Positions 1 to 12,305 of a stretch of 64,000 nucleotides of DNA are shown here, one piece after another. Location: NCBI GenBank assembly GCA_963920575.1, contig OY986967.1:22647648-22711647 (forward strand), in the 5' to 3' direction. The DNA is from Narthecium ossifragum (lineage: Eukaryota > Streptophyta > Magnoliopsida > Dioscoreales > Nartheciaceae). How positions within the stretch are numbered: the first letter of the stretch is position 1; every line of letters starts with the position of its first letter. The notes below the pieces were generated by a model that saw only the letters and a list, made by a program, of their open reading frames with translations, had not been told where the DNA came from and searched no databases. The position numbers and the translations under genes are program-made.

Positions 1-207
1 CTTACAAACATAAAAAAAATCCAAACCATACCCCTCCGTCCTCACACCATTAAAAACACCCAATAAAATGACCATTTTGTCCTTATCATACCCTTGTGAG
101 TTGAATCCTAATAAACATGAATAAAGGACAAAATGGTCATTTTATAGGGCATTTTTAATGGTTTGAGGACGGAGGGGTATGGTTTGGATTTTTTTGATGT
201 TTGTAAG
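1..207. repeat. Foldback (hairpin) MITE-like element, left end possibly cut by window
   Basis: Positions 1-86 and 121-207 are near-perfect reverse complements of each other around a roughly 34-base spacer. The arms share the ends CTTACAAACA and TGTTTGTAAG. The inverted repeat begins at base 1, so it may extend beyond the window. No coding potential is seen. A related terminal motif (GTTTTCAGGGGTACAT) occurs just outside the right arm and again near 62727, which suggests a small repeat family. Confidence 0.75.
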
Positions 208-1768
208 GGTATATATGTAATATGAGAGAATGTAGGGGTATATATGTTATTTAGCAAGTTTTCAGGGGTACATGTGTAAATAACCCAAAATAGAAAGACC
301 TATAAAACTGCCTAAAAAGGAAAGTTTTTCACTAAAACAGAATTTTAAGCCAAAGGAAAAGGAATATGGAGATTTGGAGGTCAAGGTCATGGAGAGATCT
401 TTGATCTTCGATGAATCATGACGGGCTCGTCGAGCCGGTCGTTTCGACTGGTCGCACGCCCCGATCGGACGTCGTGGTTGAAAGTTATGCCCATCCGACG
501 GTTGGGGTCGTACGGAGATCTGAGTCGGACGGATGGAGTTCGAACGCGACCGGATCGCCTAGGAAGCTGCTTTGGATTGGACTTGGTCAGGTCTGGGCTT
601 GGTCCTGCATCAGATAGTTTGCACAGCCTAAGAACCTTCTTCTAGGATTTGATGTCGTCCATGAAGTCCTTAGGGTGGCCTTCACTCCATAGTGACAGAG
701 GTGATTTTCCCTCCTTGACGTGGTGACTGAACCTCCACTGAGGTTGGAACTCCCCTCCGATGATGATTTCGCTGACATGAATCTGATCACCAATGCATCC
801 AATCAAATGCAGATGATACGAATGGATGGAGGTCTCATCGAGGGAGAAAGAACAGACGATAGGAGGAGCAATAAATGGAGTATTCTAGCAATTTAAGGGG
901 TCAAAACACTAACTTACCTCCATGCTTGCCGTTGTCCGGCGATTCCCTCTGATTTATCGCAGGTTTCCCTTAAGGTTCGAGAGGTCATCGGAACCCTAGC
1001 TATTGGGGTAAACGATGGTTATAAAATGACACGAGAATGGCCAAAACCGGGTTTAATGGCGCGAGAGAGGTCCAAGACCGCTCACATGGCACCAAAACCA
1101 CTCACGTGATCGGTTTGCCGTCAACTTCTTCTAACGGCGTTCAGATATAGGGTCTAAAATGTAAGTCATTGATAATAGAGGATTCATTTTGAGTGGTTTT
1201 AAAATATAGAATTCAAAATAAACATTTTTCAAATTACACGATAGTAAAATATTATTTGCCCAAGTTACAACGGTCCATCAGACATCCCGGGATCCCGTGG
1301 CCGAGCACCTGGAAGAGCCCCCCAGATGGCGCATGCGTGTCGCACGTCTGCCACCGCGTCAGCATGAGTGGAGGCCTCGCGATCGATGACGGGGATGGCG
1401 CAAACACGCACACTCTATCTCTCTTACATGCTTTAACTACATCTGAAACAACAACGTACCAGCTCTCACACCTTTGCATATATATATGCAATGGCTAAGA
1501 CAAGTCTAGGTGACCGACCATCTTTTGATTGCTTGCTGCATGCAGAGATCATACATGCATGACGGATAGAGTTTGTTACAAATTAATAAGACAGCACCAG
1601 GCCGGGCAAGTTGCGTGTGGAGGAGAGGTCGATGCCTTACCCTTTAATCACACCCTCCACGCTTGCTTGCCTCCTCTGTGATATATATATATAAACGTAA
1701 CTAGAATCAAAGGTTTGTTCATAGAGACTACTGCATGTATGAGATAAAGAGGAGATCTATTGCATGCA
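208..1768. other. XTH upstream region, largely duplicated at 23556-24424
   Basis: No convincing gene is seen. From about 611 onward the sequence matches 23556-24424. The stretch 1230-1524 is absent from the second copy, so it is either an insertion here or a deletion there. The minus-strand reading between about 590 and 900 looks like an eroded coding remnant of unknown identity and is present in both copies. A TATA-like run lies at 1680-1693, about 80 bases before the XTH start. Confidence 0.5.
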
Positions 1769-4101
1769 ATGGCTTCTGCTCTACTTTTGGGTCTTCTTCT
1801 GATGTTTCACGCTACCTGCAGTTCATTGGCTCGGAAGACGTCGTCCGTCCAGCGATCTGCTGCAGCCGTTTTCGACGAGAATTATGCTGTTAGCTGGGGG
1901 GCTGACCATGTTTTCCGTCTTGATCATGGACGTGAGATCCAGCTCTCCATGGACAGATCCTCTGGTACGTACCTATCTCTAGCTACTTGTTTCTGTTTTG
2001 TAGCTCTTCTGCTACAATACGTGCTAAGGTATAATGGTATATATATCCATGGCATGCAGGGTCAGGATTTGGTTCCAAATCGAACTATAGTTCAGGATTT
2101 TTTCATATGAAGATAAAGGTTCCTGGTAATGATTCAGCCGGAGTTGTCACAGCTTTCTATGTAAGTATTAATTCTCTATTTTCTAAAATCGATTCTCACA
2201 ATTTATAAGTATATTGAATAATACTATGGCCCATTAATGTATTTATCCTAAAGAAAAATCACTTGCTTTTCAACATATTTATCAAACGTTAAATGAGAGG
2301 AATTAATGTTCACTGTAAACATTTGAGGCAGTGTCGACATATGATCAGTAGAAATCTCCTTTTAAGACATTTTAAACTTGCAATATTTTTTCTTAGTACA
2401 CTTTGGGAGTAACAATTAATATATGCACTCAACCCAATAGTTATACTTCTTTTATAACTAGGGGGTTTTTAGAACATGGCTATAAGATAGGGGGGTATTC
2501 GCCAAAAAAACCTATACTTTAAAGTTCTCAACGATTTAATTGTAGCAGCTGCAAGATAGCTAGCTTACAAGTTTGATTTTTCAGGCAATAGAAAATTATT
2601 CTTCATTAACAAGTCTTAGATAATTCATTATGGTATATCATGTTTTAAACTATTCAAAACTTATATCAAATGTTATATATCTTCTTGGAATTTTTTGTCC
2701 TTTGATTACATCAATTGTAAATAGTTGTCTTCTTCAACGAGTCGCCATGATGAGTTGGACTTCGAGTTCTTGGGAAATAGAGCAGGGAAGCCTATCACTC
2801 TACAGACAAACATCTTCACTAATGGTCATGGAAACAGAGAGCAAAGGTTCCATCTATGGTTTGACCCCACAAGAGACTTCCATGACTATATGATTCTATG
2901 GAACCCTTACCATATTGTGTAAGTGATTTTTTATTTTGTTTCTCGGGTCAATTACATATTTATTCCTAAAAAGAACTGATATATTACACAATTGTCCTTG
3001 AAATTTTCTAAATTACAATAGAACCCCCGAAAGCCTTGATTATTATCATATAACTACTTCCATATGCTAACGTGATCTGACCATGGTTAAAGACGAAACT
3101 GGGGTTGTAAAATATCACAAATGCCCTAGTTTATTAAAATCTACGTTCACTTGATCATAAAACGTAGGTCTCCCGCGTTTAATATCCGTCACACCCTTCA
3201 TATAAGCATCATATATATATATATATATATCCGAGAGATAAAATACCAATGATTGTTTCATCTTCTAAGGGTCAAGGTTAGGGCTATGGTTTAATCTCCC
3301 GCGATGATCAGAGCGATCAATGACTCCAATAAAGGGTTGGACTACTCTACAGGCGATCAAACACTTAGGAAAGGACAACTAAGTAATTTCAAAAGCCATC
3401 GTTAGCTTCTACTCTGTCCAGCATATTCTCCGAATATTCCACTCCATAATAACCAAATGAGGATATATGATAATAATCAAGGTTTTTGGAATTTATGGTG
3501 TAAACTTTTTGAGAGGGGGGGGGGGTATATGTAAAGAACTCTATTTATAAATAAGAAGATGTCACCGACATACAATTGTGTAAATATAAGTTATTTTTAG
3601 AGATAGATATGTAATTTTTCCTTGTTAATTTCTTTTATATATATATATATATATATAGTGCATCATTGTCACATAAACCCAACATCATCTATTCAGTAGT
3701 GTTTTTGGCACTGCAGGTTCTTTGTGGACAACATTCCCATTAGGATATATGGAAACAAAAGCAATGCAGGAGTGGAGTACCCATCACAACCAATGCACAT
3801 ACTAGCAAGCATTTGGGATGGTGAAGACTGGGCCACTGATGGGGGACGAGCTAAGATTAACTGGTCACTTGCTCCTTTCATGGCTCACTTCCAAGGATTC
3901 AATGTGGATGGATGCACTCTTGGGGCCTCCGGGGTCGACTCTTGTTCGTCTCCTGGCTTGTGGTGGAATGCAGGGAGATATATAGAGCTGAATCCGAATC
4001 AAAAGGTGATATACCGCTATATAAGGAAGACATATATGAACTATGATTATTGCTCTGATACAAAGAAGTTTCCCACTCCACCTCCTGAATGTCTTCAATG
4101 A
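1769..4101 (+). CDS. Xyloglucan endotransglucosylase/hydrolase, complete four-exon gene
   Basis: The exons are 1769-1964, 2060-2160, 2725-2918 and 3717-4101, with GT-AG introns and consistent phases, giving 291 aa, normal for the family. XTH enzymes (GH16) are secreted wall enzymes that cut and rejoin or hydrolyse xyloglucan. A hydrophobic N-terminal signal peptide (about residues 3-22) is visible. The catalytic motif [10 protein letters not shown] has both glutamates and the aspartate. The C-terminal XET domain follows, with [13 protein letters not shown] and four cysteines (GCTL, DSCSS, YDYC, PPEC). The usual N-glycosylation sequon just after the catalytic motif is missing, since GNRAGK replaces Asn-X-Ser/Thr. 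The first ATG in frame with the signal peptide was used; a TTG nine bases upstream is not a plausible plant start. Two truncated copies lie at 6239 and 24425, so this is the only full copy here. Confidence 0.93.
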
Positions 4102-4289
4102 AGACCAAGACACAAATACATGCATCAAGGGGTATGTTAACAAATTAATAAATAGCACATCGTTTTCGTTGAGTTACAAAATGAAAATTGGCCTTTGGAC
4201 CCTGTATCATGTAAATTCTAGCAATAAAGATCAGTTTTACCCAAAAACTAGTGTGCGTGTGTAAGTGAGTGAGTCTAAAAATGGTTATT

Positions 4290-4580
4290 ATCCCCAGAGA
4301 AAGAGGGAGGGAAGAGAGTGGGGTAGGAGAGAGAAAGGGAGAGCGGAGGGAAAGAGGGAGAGAGAGAGAGACAGACAGAGAGAGAGAGAGAGAGAGAGAG
4401 GGCGTGAGAGACACACGGTTAGAGGAGAGAGAGGGCGGGGGGAGAGACAGAGAGGGCATCAGAGACACACGGTCATAGGAGAGAGAGAGAGACGGGTCAG
4501 GAGAGAGTGGGGCAAGAGAGAGAAAGAGAGAGAGGACATGAGAGAGAGGGTATGAGAGAGGGGCAAGAGAGAGAATAGCA
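4290..4580 (+). repeat. GA-rich microsatellite in XTH 3' flank
   Basis: A long purine run dominated by GAGA lies downstream of the XTH stop. Open frames across it on both strands are low-complexity artefacts. A shorter homologous tract lies at 6611-6850 in the duplicated 3' flank. Confidence 0.9.
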
Positions 4581-5048
4581 GAGAGTTGAGGTAAGGATGC
4601 CACATGGCGCGTATTATGTTCATCTATGTCACGTGGCATACATTAGTTCATCATGCCACATCATACATACACACTAGGGCATGCCCAATTGCCCATGGCA
4701 TGGTTTTTAATTGGAAAAACCCACGTTTGGTAAATGGATCTGGGTAGTACAAATAACATTTTCTACGACGAGCAGGTTTTCAATTACGTGCTTCGGTGAT
4801 TCTCCACTCTTGGATTGAACATATTTCCACCGTTAGATGTAAAATTATCCACCTACCACCTGCAGATATATTCTTGTTAGTCCTCTACCATGGTTAGGTT
4901 AGTTAACTAGACGGAAGTGGACAGAAGGTCATTTTTTTGAAATAACCAAGATCTCGGGGGTATTTATGACATTTCAAAGAATGTGAGGATATTTCTGTAA
5001 TATTGAATTTTTATAAGGGTATACATTACACACAGGCGCGCACACAAT

Positions 5049-5723
5049 AGTTGGATTAGACACCACTCGGGTAGTTTTGGATAAAAAAATACCTCACTTT
5101 TTAAACGTAGACTTGTCTGGAGATGTGATTACACAAGATTAAATTCAAAACCATTAAACAACTGATTTGAAAATACAAAGCTAAAAAATAAAATAAAATA
5201 AAATTCAATCTCACCAATCATTGACAGACACATCATCTATCCTCTATCTCTTCTCTCGTCTCTCTCCCCGACAATTTCATCTCCGACGTTCTCTCCATCT
5301 CTCCACGGCTCTCCCTGCGTCTCTTTTTCCACGACATTTTCTCTTCACGCAAAGCTCACTTTCTCCAGCCCGTTTGCTCGAGCTTTCTCTCTTCTCCGGT
5401 GTTCTCATGATCTCGAGTTTCCACCACATCGTTGCCCCACCACCCGCATGAGTTGAGCAAGTTTAATTAGATCTCTCAACACCCTCTTCCGGTGCTTATG
5501 CTCCGATGCGGACCTTTTATTCCTCTTGTCCTCGTCGCACTCCTTTACCCATCGCTTGTCTTTTATTTTTCAATTTTGTTATTTATTTTATTTTGCATTT
5601 AAAATCCATTTGATTTGATGGTTTTGGATTTAATATCATGTAATTACATCTCGAGATAAGTCTACATTTTAAAAATCGGATATTTATTTATCTCAAAATA
5701 CCTGACCGATGTCTAATCCAACT
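5049..5723. mobile_element. MITE/Pack-type element with about 155-bp TIRs, NAC-upstream copy 1
   Basis: The element starts AGTTGGATTAGAC and ends GTCTAATCCAACT. The first and last roughly 155 bases are imperfect inverted repeats: left TAGACTTGTCTCGAGATGTG, and the right end read in reverse is TAGACTTATCTCGAGATGTA. The CT-rich centre (5221-5451) looks like an acquired 5' leader. Six copies occur in the window, each in NAC-upstream sequence, so it spread with the NAC duplication and not by repeated transposition. This copy is not followed by a NAC gene. Confidence 0.7.
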
Positions 5724-5907
5724 CATATATATATATCTAATCCTAATGGATGACCATAACCAACGTTTAAATTTCAAACCAGGAAATAAAGAAATAAAAA
5801 ACATACACATAATCCTACTCTTTGAGGAAAACTCCGATTAGGATTACATCAATCAGGTAAAAAAAGCCTATATATACAGACCCTGTATACACAGTAGATA
5901 GTAATGA

Positions 5908-6115
5908 GTTGGGTAGCCGGCTAAGCAATCCCACAACGCCTGTGTATGGTCTGGGGTTCGATATAAGTATATAGTAAGCCCTTAATAGACACAACGCATT
6001 TTAAAGCCGTGATGACAGTGATCCATCAGAAAACTCCAACGTTAAGCGTGCTCGGCGTTGGAGCGATGGGTGACCTCCCGGGAAGTTGGGAGGTGAATTG
6101 TGGCAGCGTTAAAAT
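5908..6115 (+). mobile_element. Cassandra-type TRIM LTR fragment with 5S rRNA-like core
   Basis: About 6020-6090 resembles the second half of plant 5S rRNA. It contains GTTAAGCGTGCTCGG, GATGGGTGACCTCCCGGGAAG and a preceding ATCCATCAGAAAACTCC. 5S-derived LTRs are the hallmark of Cassandra terminal-repeat retrotransposons in miniature. Better preserved pieces of the same family lie at 42573-43515 and identify it. Both ends are missing here. Confidence 0.7.
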
Positions 6116-6238
6116 TTTGAAGCACGAAATAAAGAAATAAAAAACATAAAACACAACAAGGACTCTTACCTATAATACTATAGGAGTTTTCTCTATGAGG
6201 AAAACTCGGATTTTAGCACAAAACCGAGTTCAATTCCT

Positions 6239-6441
6239 TCATTGTGGATGGATGCACTCTTGGAGCCTCCGGGGTCGACTCTTGTTCGTCTCTTGGCTTG
6301 TGGTGGAATGCAGGGAGATATATAGAGCTGAATTTGAATCAAAAGGCGATATACCGCTATATAAGGAAGACATATATGAACTATGATTATTGCTCTGATA
6401 CAAAGAAGTTTCCCACTCCACCTCCTGAATGTCTTCAATGA
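6239..6441 (+). pseudogene. XTH fragment: C-terminal half of exon 4
   Basis: The segment repeats the last 67 codons of the XTH gene to the same stop, with a few substitutions, and then the same 3' flank including the GA tract. It joins at about 6238 to the sequence TTCAATTCCTTCATTG, which is otherwise NAC-upstream sequence (compare 22989-23004). The XTH side reads GGATTCAATGTGGATGG, so the junction lies at a short shared ATTCA/TTCATTG stretch. It has no start, signal peptide or catalytic motif. Confidence 0.88.
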
Positions 6442-6610
6442 AGACCAAGACACAAATACATGCATTAAGGGGTATGTTAACAAATTAATAAATAGCACAT
6501 CGTTTTCGTTGAGTTACAAAATGAAAATTAGCCTTTGGACTTTGTACCATGTAAATTCTAGCAATAAAGATCAGTTTTGTCCAAAAATGTGCGTGTGTGA
6601 GTGAGAGAGT

Positions 6611-6735
6611 CTAAAAACTGGTTATTATCCCAAAGAAAGAGGGAGGGAAGAGAGTGGCGCATGAGAGAGAAAGGGAGAGCGGAGGGAGAGAGAGAGAGAG
6701 GGTGGAGGGACAGAGAGGGCATGAGAGACACACGA

Positions 6736-6780
<45 letters not shown>

Positions 6781-6850
6781 GAGTCAGGAGAGAGTGGGGC
6801 AAGAGAGAGGACATGAGAGAGAGTATGAGAGAGGGGCAAGAGAGAGAATA
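6611..6850 (+). repeat. GA-rich microsatellite, duplicated XTH 3' flank
   Basis: This is a shorter homologue of the tract at 4290-4580, with a pure GA stretch around 6740-6780. It confirms that the XTH 3' flank was copied together with the exon 4 fragment. Confidence 0.9.
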
Positions 6851-7316
6851 ACATAGAGTTGAGGTAAGGATGCAACATGGCGCGTATTATGTTCATCTAT
6901 GTCACGTGGCATACATTAGTTCATCATGCCACATCATACATACACACTAGGGCATGCCCAATGCCCATGGCATGGTTTTTAACTTGAAAAACCCACGTTT
7001 GGCAAATGGATCTGGGCAGAATAACGTTTTCTACGACGAGCAGGTTTTCAATTACGTGCTTCGGTGATTCTCCACTCTTGGATTGAACACATTTCCACCG
7101 TTAGATGTAAAATTATTCACCTACCACCTGCAGATATATTCTTGTTAGTCCTCTACCATGGTTAGGTTAGTTAACTAGACGGAAGTGGACAGAAGGTCAT
7201 TTTTTTGAAATAACCAAGATCTCGGAGGTATTTATGATATTTCAAAGAACGTGAGGGTATTTCTGTCATATTGGATTTTTATAGGGGTATACATTACACA
7301 CAGGCGTGCACACAAT

Positions 7317-7950
7317 AGTTGGATTAGACACCACGTACTCGAGTATTTTTGGATTAAAAAATACCTCATTTTTAAGCGTAGACTTGCCTCGAGATGTGAT
7401 TATACAAGATTAAATCCAAAACCATTAAACAACTGATTTTAAAATACAAAACTAAAAAATAAAATAAAATTCAATCTCACCAATCATTGACAGACACATC
7501 ATCTATCCTCTATCTCTTCTCTCGTCTCTCTCCCCGACAATTTCATCTCCGACGTTCTCTCCATTTCTCCACGGCTCTCCCTGTGTCTCTTTTTCCACGA
7601 CATTTTCTCTTCTCGCAAAGCTCACTATCTCCAGCCCGTTTGCTCGAGCTTTCTCTCTTCTCCGGTGTTGTTGCGCCACCACCCATAGGAGTTGAGCAAG
7701 TTTAGCTCTCTCAACACCCTCTTTTAGTGCTTATTCTCCGCCGTCGACCTTTTATTGCTCTTGTCCTCGTCGCACTCCTTTACCCATCGCTTGTCTTTTA
7801 TTCTTCAATTGTTTTATTTATTTTATTTTGCATTTAAAAATCATTTGATTTGATGGTTTTGGATTTAATATCATGTAATTACATCTCGAGATAAGTCTAC
7901 ATTTTAAAAGTCGGATATTTATTTATCTCAAAATACCTGACCGATGTCTA
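7317..7950. mobile_element. MITE/Pack-type element, NAC-upstream copy 2
   Basis: Same element as at 5049. The left end is intact. The right end stops at about GATGTCTA, with the last bases of the inverted repeat lost. It lies about 230 bases before NAC copy A. Confidence 0.7.
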
Positions 7951-8066
7951 TTATCATGATATAAGTATCTAATCCTAATGGATGACATAAACATAATCCA
8001 CTCTTTGAGGAAAACTTGGAGATCAGGAGAGGCATAAAATTAGGAAAGTAGGATTACAAGAAAAGC

Positions 8067-8180
8067 CTATATATACAGACCATGTATACACAATAGATAG
8101 TCATAAGTTGATCTCAGGAGCGAGAGAGAGTGCATGTGAGTGAAGGTTGAGCTAGCTGGGAGAGAAAGAGAGCTGATGAG
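8067..8180 (+). promoter_or_regulatory. NAC copy A core promoter and leader
   Basis: A TATA box (CTATATATAC) at about 8068 is followed by a leader with the minimal start-stop uORF ATGTGA at 8134-8139. A three-codon uORF (ATG AGA TGA, from 8176) has a stop that overlaps the NAC ATG at 8181. The same layout is kept upstream of copies B, C and E. Confidence 0.6.
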
Positions 8181-8411
8181 ATGATGATCATGGGAGTGGA
8201 AATAGACATGGCATGGGTGAGAAATAACATGCCAGGCTTCAGGTTCGAGCCCTCCGACCGGCAGTTGATCGAACATTACCTCCTGAGGCGGCGCCGCAAT
8301 CTAAACGTCCCACTGAGCTTCATCCTCACCGATGCCGATCTCTACAGCACCTCTGGCGGCGGCAGTCGTCATCCTCAAGATCTTGCAAGTATAATTAATA
8401 CATTAATCTTT

Positions 8412-8447
<36 letters not shown>

Positions 8448-8448
8448 T

Positions 8449-8612
8449 ATATATGACAAAAAGGTTGTCCTACGTGGCTGTAGAATGTCCTACGTGACAG
8501 AGAATGTCCTAGGTGGCGCATATTATACTTATATATGACAGAAAGGTTGTCCTACGTGGCTGTAGAATGTCCTACGTGGCAGAGAATGTCATAGATGGCG
8601 CATATGTGGCGC
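8449..8612 (+). repeat. Tandem repeat, period about 82 bp, in intron 1 of NAC copy A
   Basis: Two copies of a unit starting ATATATGACA (A/G)AAAGG and containing GTCCTACGTGGC lie at about 8449 and 8531. They are part of a roughly 270-base insertion (about 8445-8716) that is absent from the short introns of copies B and E. Confidence 0.8.
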
Positions 8613-9663
8613 TTATGTGGCATCATAAGGTTGATGGGATTTAGTGGGAGGGAGTTATTGGGTAGTTATTGGGGTGGGGTTGGTGGTTACCCTACCAGGT
8701 GGTAGGGGGCAACACTAGTATATATATATCTAGCCATCTAGGGTTAGGGTTTGAGATAAATATTGTATATACGTTCTTGAATGTATATTATAAATTATTG
8801 ACAGCGATGTATGAGTCGCGTGGCATCGATGGCGTATGGTATTTCTACACTCAGTTGGTACCGACGTCAGGCAGAGGGAGCTGCAAGAGGATGAAGAGGG
8901 GGGTGGGCAACGGCAGATGGAAGGCCAGCCAGAAACTCCCACCTATCAGGGATGCCGACGGCGTCGAGATAGGCGCCAAGAGATACCTAGTCTACCATGT
9001 GGCCGACGGTACTAAAGAGAAGAAGACCGATTGGCTGATGTACGAGTATAGGCTCGCCGGAGTCGGTGCGACTGATGAAGATAAAATCTGGGCATTGTGC
9101 AAGGTGTACCACAAATACTCATCCAAGAATGGCGGCGAGCCTGCGCACGATGAAATCCCCGGATCAATGCCAGCTGCTGATCAAGATCATCTGGTGGCGC
9201 CGGATTCGATGAGTTATCCGGCACTAGAAGACGACCCCAGCTGCCGAGTGTATGCTCCGGCGCCGTTGAACATTATGGCGTCTGGCGGTTCAATGCCGGC
9301 TGCTGATGAAGATTCGGTGGCGGATTCGACGACTCATCCGGCACAAGAAGGCTACCCCAGCTGCAGCATGGATGCTCCGGCTTCGTTGACATTATGGCGC
9401 CTGGTTCTTCTTCATCGATGTTGGATTTGTTGTCAGGGGAACAAGGATCTTATGGTGATGGCGCGATTCCTAGTTCATTCTTCAGTGGCATGGAACAAGA
9501 TCAGGTTCAACAAGGAGATCATGACCATGGAAGCGAGGAGGGGCTACTTGCTGATCCACAGGACGTTCATCATGCTGCATCATCGATGGCTCTTCCGGCG
9601 GCGGACATGGTGCCAGGTTATCTTACGCTACCGCCGATTGACCTTTCCGATTGGCCAGACTCT

Positions 9664-10020
9664 CACTACAAAAAAACAGGTAAATACCGGCGCCTATAAA
9701 GTGCCGGTATAGAACTAAAAGCGCCGATATAGATAATTTCCGACGCTTTTAGAAGCGCCGCAAAACTGTTGATAAATGTGGGTGCCGGTAATGTTTTACC
9801 GACACTTTTATCAAGCGCCAGTAAACGTTCACTTACTACCAGCATTTTATAAGCGTCGGTACAATTATAAGCGGCGTCGGTATCTTGGCACATGACTGGT
9901 TGTCATGGTTGTAAAAAAGCACCGGTAATCACCCCAACAATGACAGTTATGAATGTGCCGGTAAATAACTTAGACAACATTATTTTTGCCGGCACTTTTA
10001 AAAGCGCCGGAAATGTTTGT
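9664..10020. repeat. CACTA left subterminal repeat array
   Basis: Short motifs such as AAGCGCCG, GTGCCGGTA and TACCGACAC recur many times in both orientations. In CACTA elements such arrays are the binding sites for the TNPA-type protein. Confidence 0.75.
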
Positions 10021-10706
10021 TCCTGCATTCAAAAATAATTTGCATTAATAATTCATACAGATACAGTTACACTTTAATACCTGTTAATATATATAACACC
10101 AAAAAAAATACAAGCATTTGCTGCCTCATTCCGCGTCATGAATATCAAACCACACATTGGAGAAATGTCATGCTTCAAACATTAGTGAAACAAAACTAAG
10201 AAGGTTAACAATAATGTCTAAAAAGAAATATAGTTGACTAATGTTAATGGCTGAAACATAGGAGAAACAAAACAAAAAAATATCATATTCCACTAGTCTT
10301 GTTCTGATTAGACTCTGTCACATAGGATCAAAACAGCATAACCTGAAACACAATAAAACAAAAATCAAATACAAGTAAAAGTGAAAAGTATCAAAATGCT
10401 AAGGATAATGTAAACAAGAAATAACCTCATTCCTATGCGCAATACAAAACTTTTTGCATGCAAGATACTTTGTTGTCTCATCTTCGTGAACCTGCAACCA
10501 AATAAGACTAAGTCCATAGATGTTGCAAGTATACTTGTCAAAAAATAACTCACATATCCAAGCAACTATGAAGGATTCATCATCTCATTCAAAATTCAAG
10601 TTTTGAAGGTCTTTTTGCCATGTTATCTCAATTCTGGATGAGTTGGCAGAGGAACTTAAATTAAAGAGTTGCAAAGAAAAGGAATGAAAAGTCTTTACCT
10701 TCAGTT

Positions 10707-11834
10707 CTATCCAAATGAATGGAGTTTTTCCTTAAAACTTTCCACCTCTTCTGAATTAAACCAACTTTCATTAAGCTGAAAAGTATAACTTGTTAGCATA
10801 AGCAGTAGTTTCTATTGAGAAACAAATGCGGAAAAAAGAAGGCAAGACAGTAATGCAGGAAAAAGAACTTACAAAGTAAGGGTAACCTTCCTGACTAAAA
10901 TCTTCAGGTACATTTTTAACAAATAGGTAGATAAAATAAAGTACAAATATGCCACATTCCTCGCCATTTCTCTGCTGTGGAACCTGTAATGAACATGACA
11001 ATTTCTACTAGAGTTCAATGAAACATCATAGAGGCCAACAAGATACTGCAAAGCATGGCCACCTTGGGGACTAGGAGCGGAATTTGAGATATAAACTCAT
11101 CATCCTCTTTCCTCTGCTCTGATTTGAAAATGTCAGACACAAATCTGAAATGGAGAAAATGTGGAGAATTAGAGACCTTTGTACTTGCCACATCAAGAAG
11201 TTCATGACATAGAAGAAACAAATACCTTCTTATGAATGGCTCCAACCTCTTTGGATCTGTCTTTTGTCGTGAATCTAAAAGTAGCATGTATGGTTTTCTG
11301 TCTTTTGATCCTTTATATTCTCCAAAGTGACATAAGATAAGAAGACTCCAATGCCCCCTGTAAGCATATAGAAAAACAAAAGTCAAATGACGTGTTTCTG
11401 AATGAAAGAGACATTTATCTTACACAAGCACCCACCAACAGACAATGGGAACAAAGACATATTCCCACGAAAATATCTGCTTCTTTTGGATCCATTCAAG
11501 CACATTTTTCTTTGAGCAACCCTTTTTGTACAAATAAAACCATAAGCAGTCAAGATATGTACAAGGGCTCCTCTTCTCTTCTGAAAAATGGCTCCATAAA
11601 TCCCTGACATTCAAAAATAGCATATTTCATAAAGGTGGTCAAATGAAATGGAGCTAATTTTTCGCCTTGTTAAATTTAAAAAATATCAACTCACCCCAGA
11701 TATGATTCGAACACATTGGTATCTAGCTTCTTTTGATTGCTAGAGAGATTGCGTCTGCCATTTCTAAGCCGTTGGAATCTCTTACAGCGAGGAAAGTGAT
11801 CCAAGAAAGATTGGATTGAGTTTTCAGAGCTCAT
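10707..11834 (-). CDS. Ulp1-type (C48) SUMO-protease-like gene carried by the CACTA element
   Basis: Spliced minus-strand reading: exon 1 is 11834-11695 and exon 2 about 11603-11420 (LWSHFSEEKR, TYLDCLWFYLYKKG). Exon 3 is about 11356-11227 and later exons run to a stop at 10707-10709. The C48 catalytic set is complete: His in GHWSLLILCHF, Asp in YMLLLDS, and the Gln/Cys pair in VPQQRNGEECGIFVLYF. The C-terminal WFNSEEVESF region is also present. Ulp1-family enzymes process or remove SUMO. Homologous proteases are often carried by plant CACTA and MULE elements, so this may be captured or an element gene. It has about seven short introns; the start is inferred from MSSENSIQSFLDH. Expression is unknown. 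Confidence 0.75.
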
Positions 11835-12034
11835 GGTCAGCTTCATAGACTTACTCCGGTTACGAACTACAAACAGACGTCGATGGTCACTTTCAAAAGT
11901 TTTAAAACGTGATATATGACTTGAAGTGACACCCGCTAATTTACTCTAGACAAGAACAATAGCAGGAACGACAATTCTTTTTTGTGCACACATTTAAATA
12001 GACAGGAACAAGAGAAGGAATGGGAAGTCTTTAC

Positions 12035-12305
12035 CTTCAGCGATACAATCACTCCCACCGGATTGACCACGAAGTCGCCGCATTTCTTCAAACATTAAAT
12101 TCATTTGTGCACGCAGCCCGTCAATAGTTTCATTTGTTGCTTTCCGATATTCTTCCAAGACTTTTTTTGTCTCAACACTCTCCCTCCTTGCATCTGCTGC
12201 CTCTTTTCTTGCCTCTTCGGCATCTCTCCTTGCCTCTTGTGCATCTCGAGCTCGAGTGCAACTAGACATCCCAAACTCAGAAGTTGGGGTTACCGCATGG
12301 CCTCT
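12035..12305 (-). CDS. Transposase_24 / TNPA-like C-terminal coiled-coil exon
   Basis: A minus-strand exon has a heptad-like Ala/Arg/Glu-rich coil (ARDAQEARRDAEEARKEA) followed by KATNETIDGLRAQMNLMFEE. This is the typical C-terminal end of Ptta/En/Spm (Transposase_24) proteins of plant CACTA elements. These proteins resemble TNPA, which binds subterminal repeats. A GT donor follows CTGAAG at 12035 and an AG acceptor precedes GHAVTPTSEF. Upstream exons with the globular part were not recognised, so the gene is partial or decayed. Confidence 0.65.

Noticed and set aside
4145..4639. 164-codon minus-strand open frame rich in Ser/Leu/Pro
   Set aside because: It is the antisense reading of a GA microsatellite and has no complex sequence.
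5221..5451. Ser/Leu-rich open frame recurring in six places
   Set aside because: It lies wholly inside the MITE core, shows frame changes and truncations between copies, and resembles no protein family.
6019..6090. Functional 5S rRNA gene
   Set aside because: Only a diverged internal part of 5S is present and it sits in Cassandra LTR sequence, so it is not a ribosomal gene.
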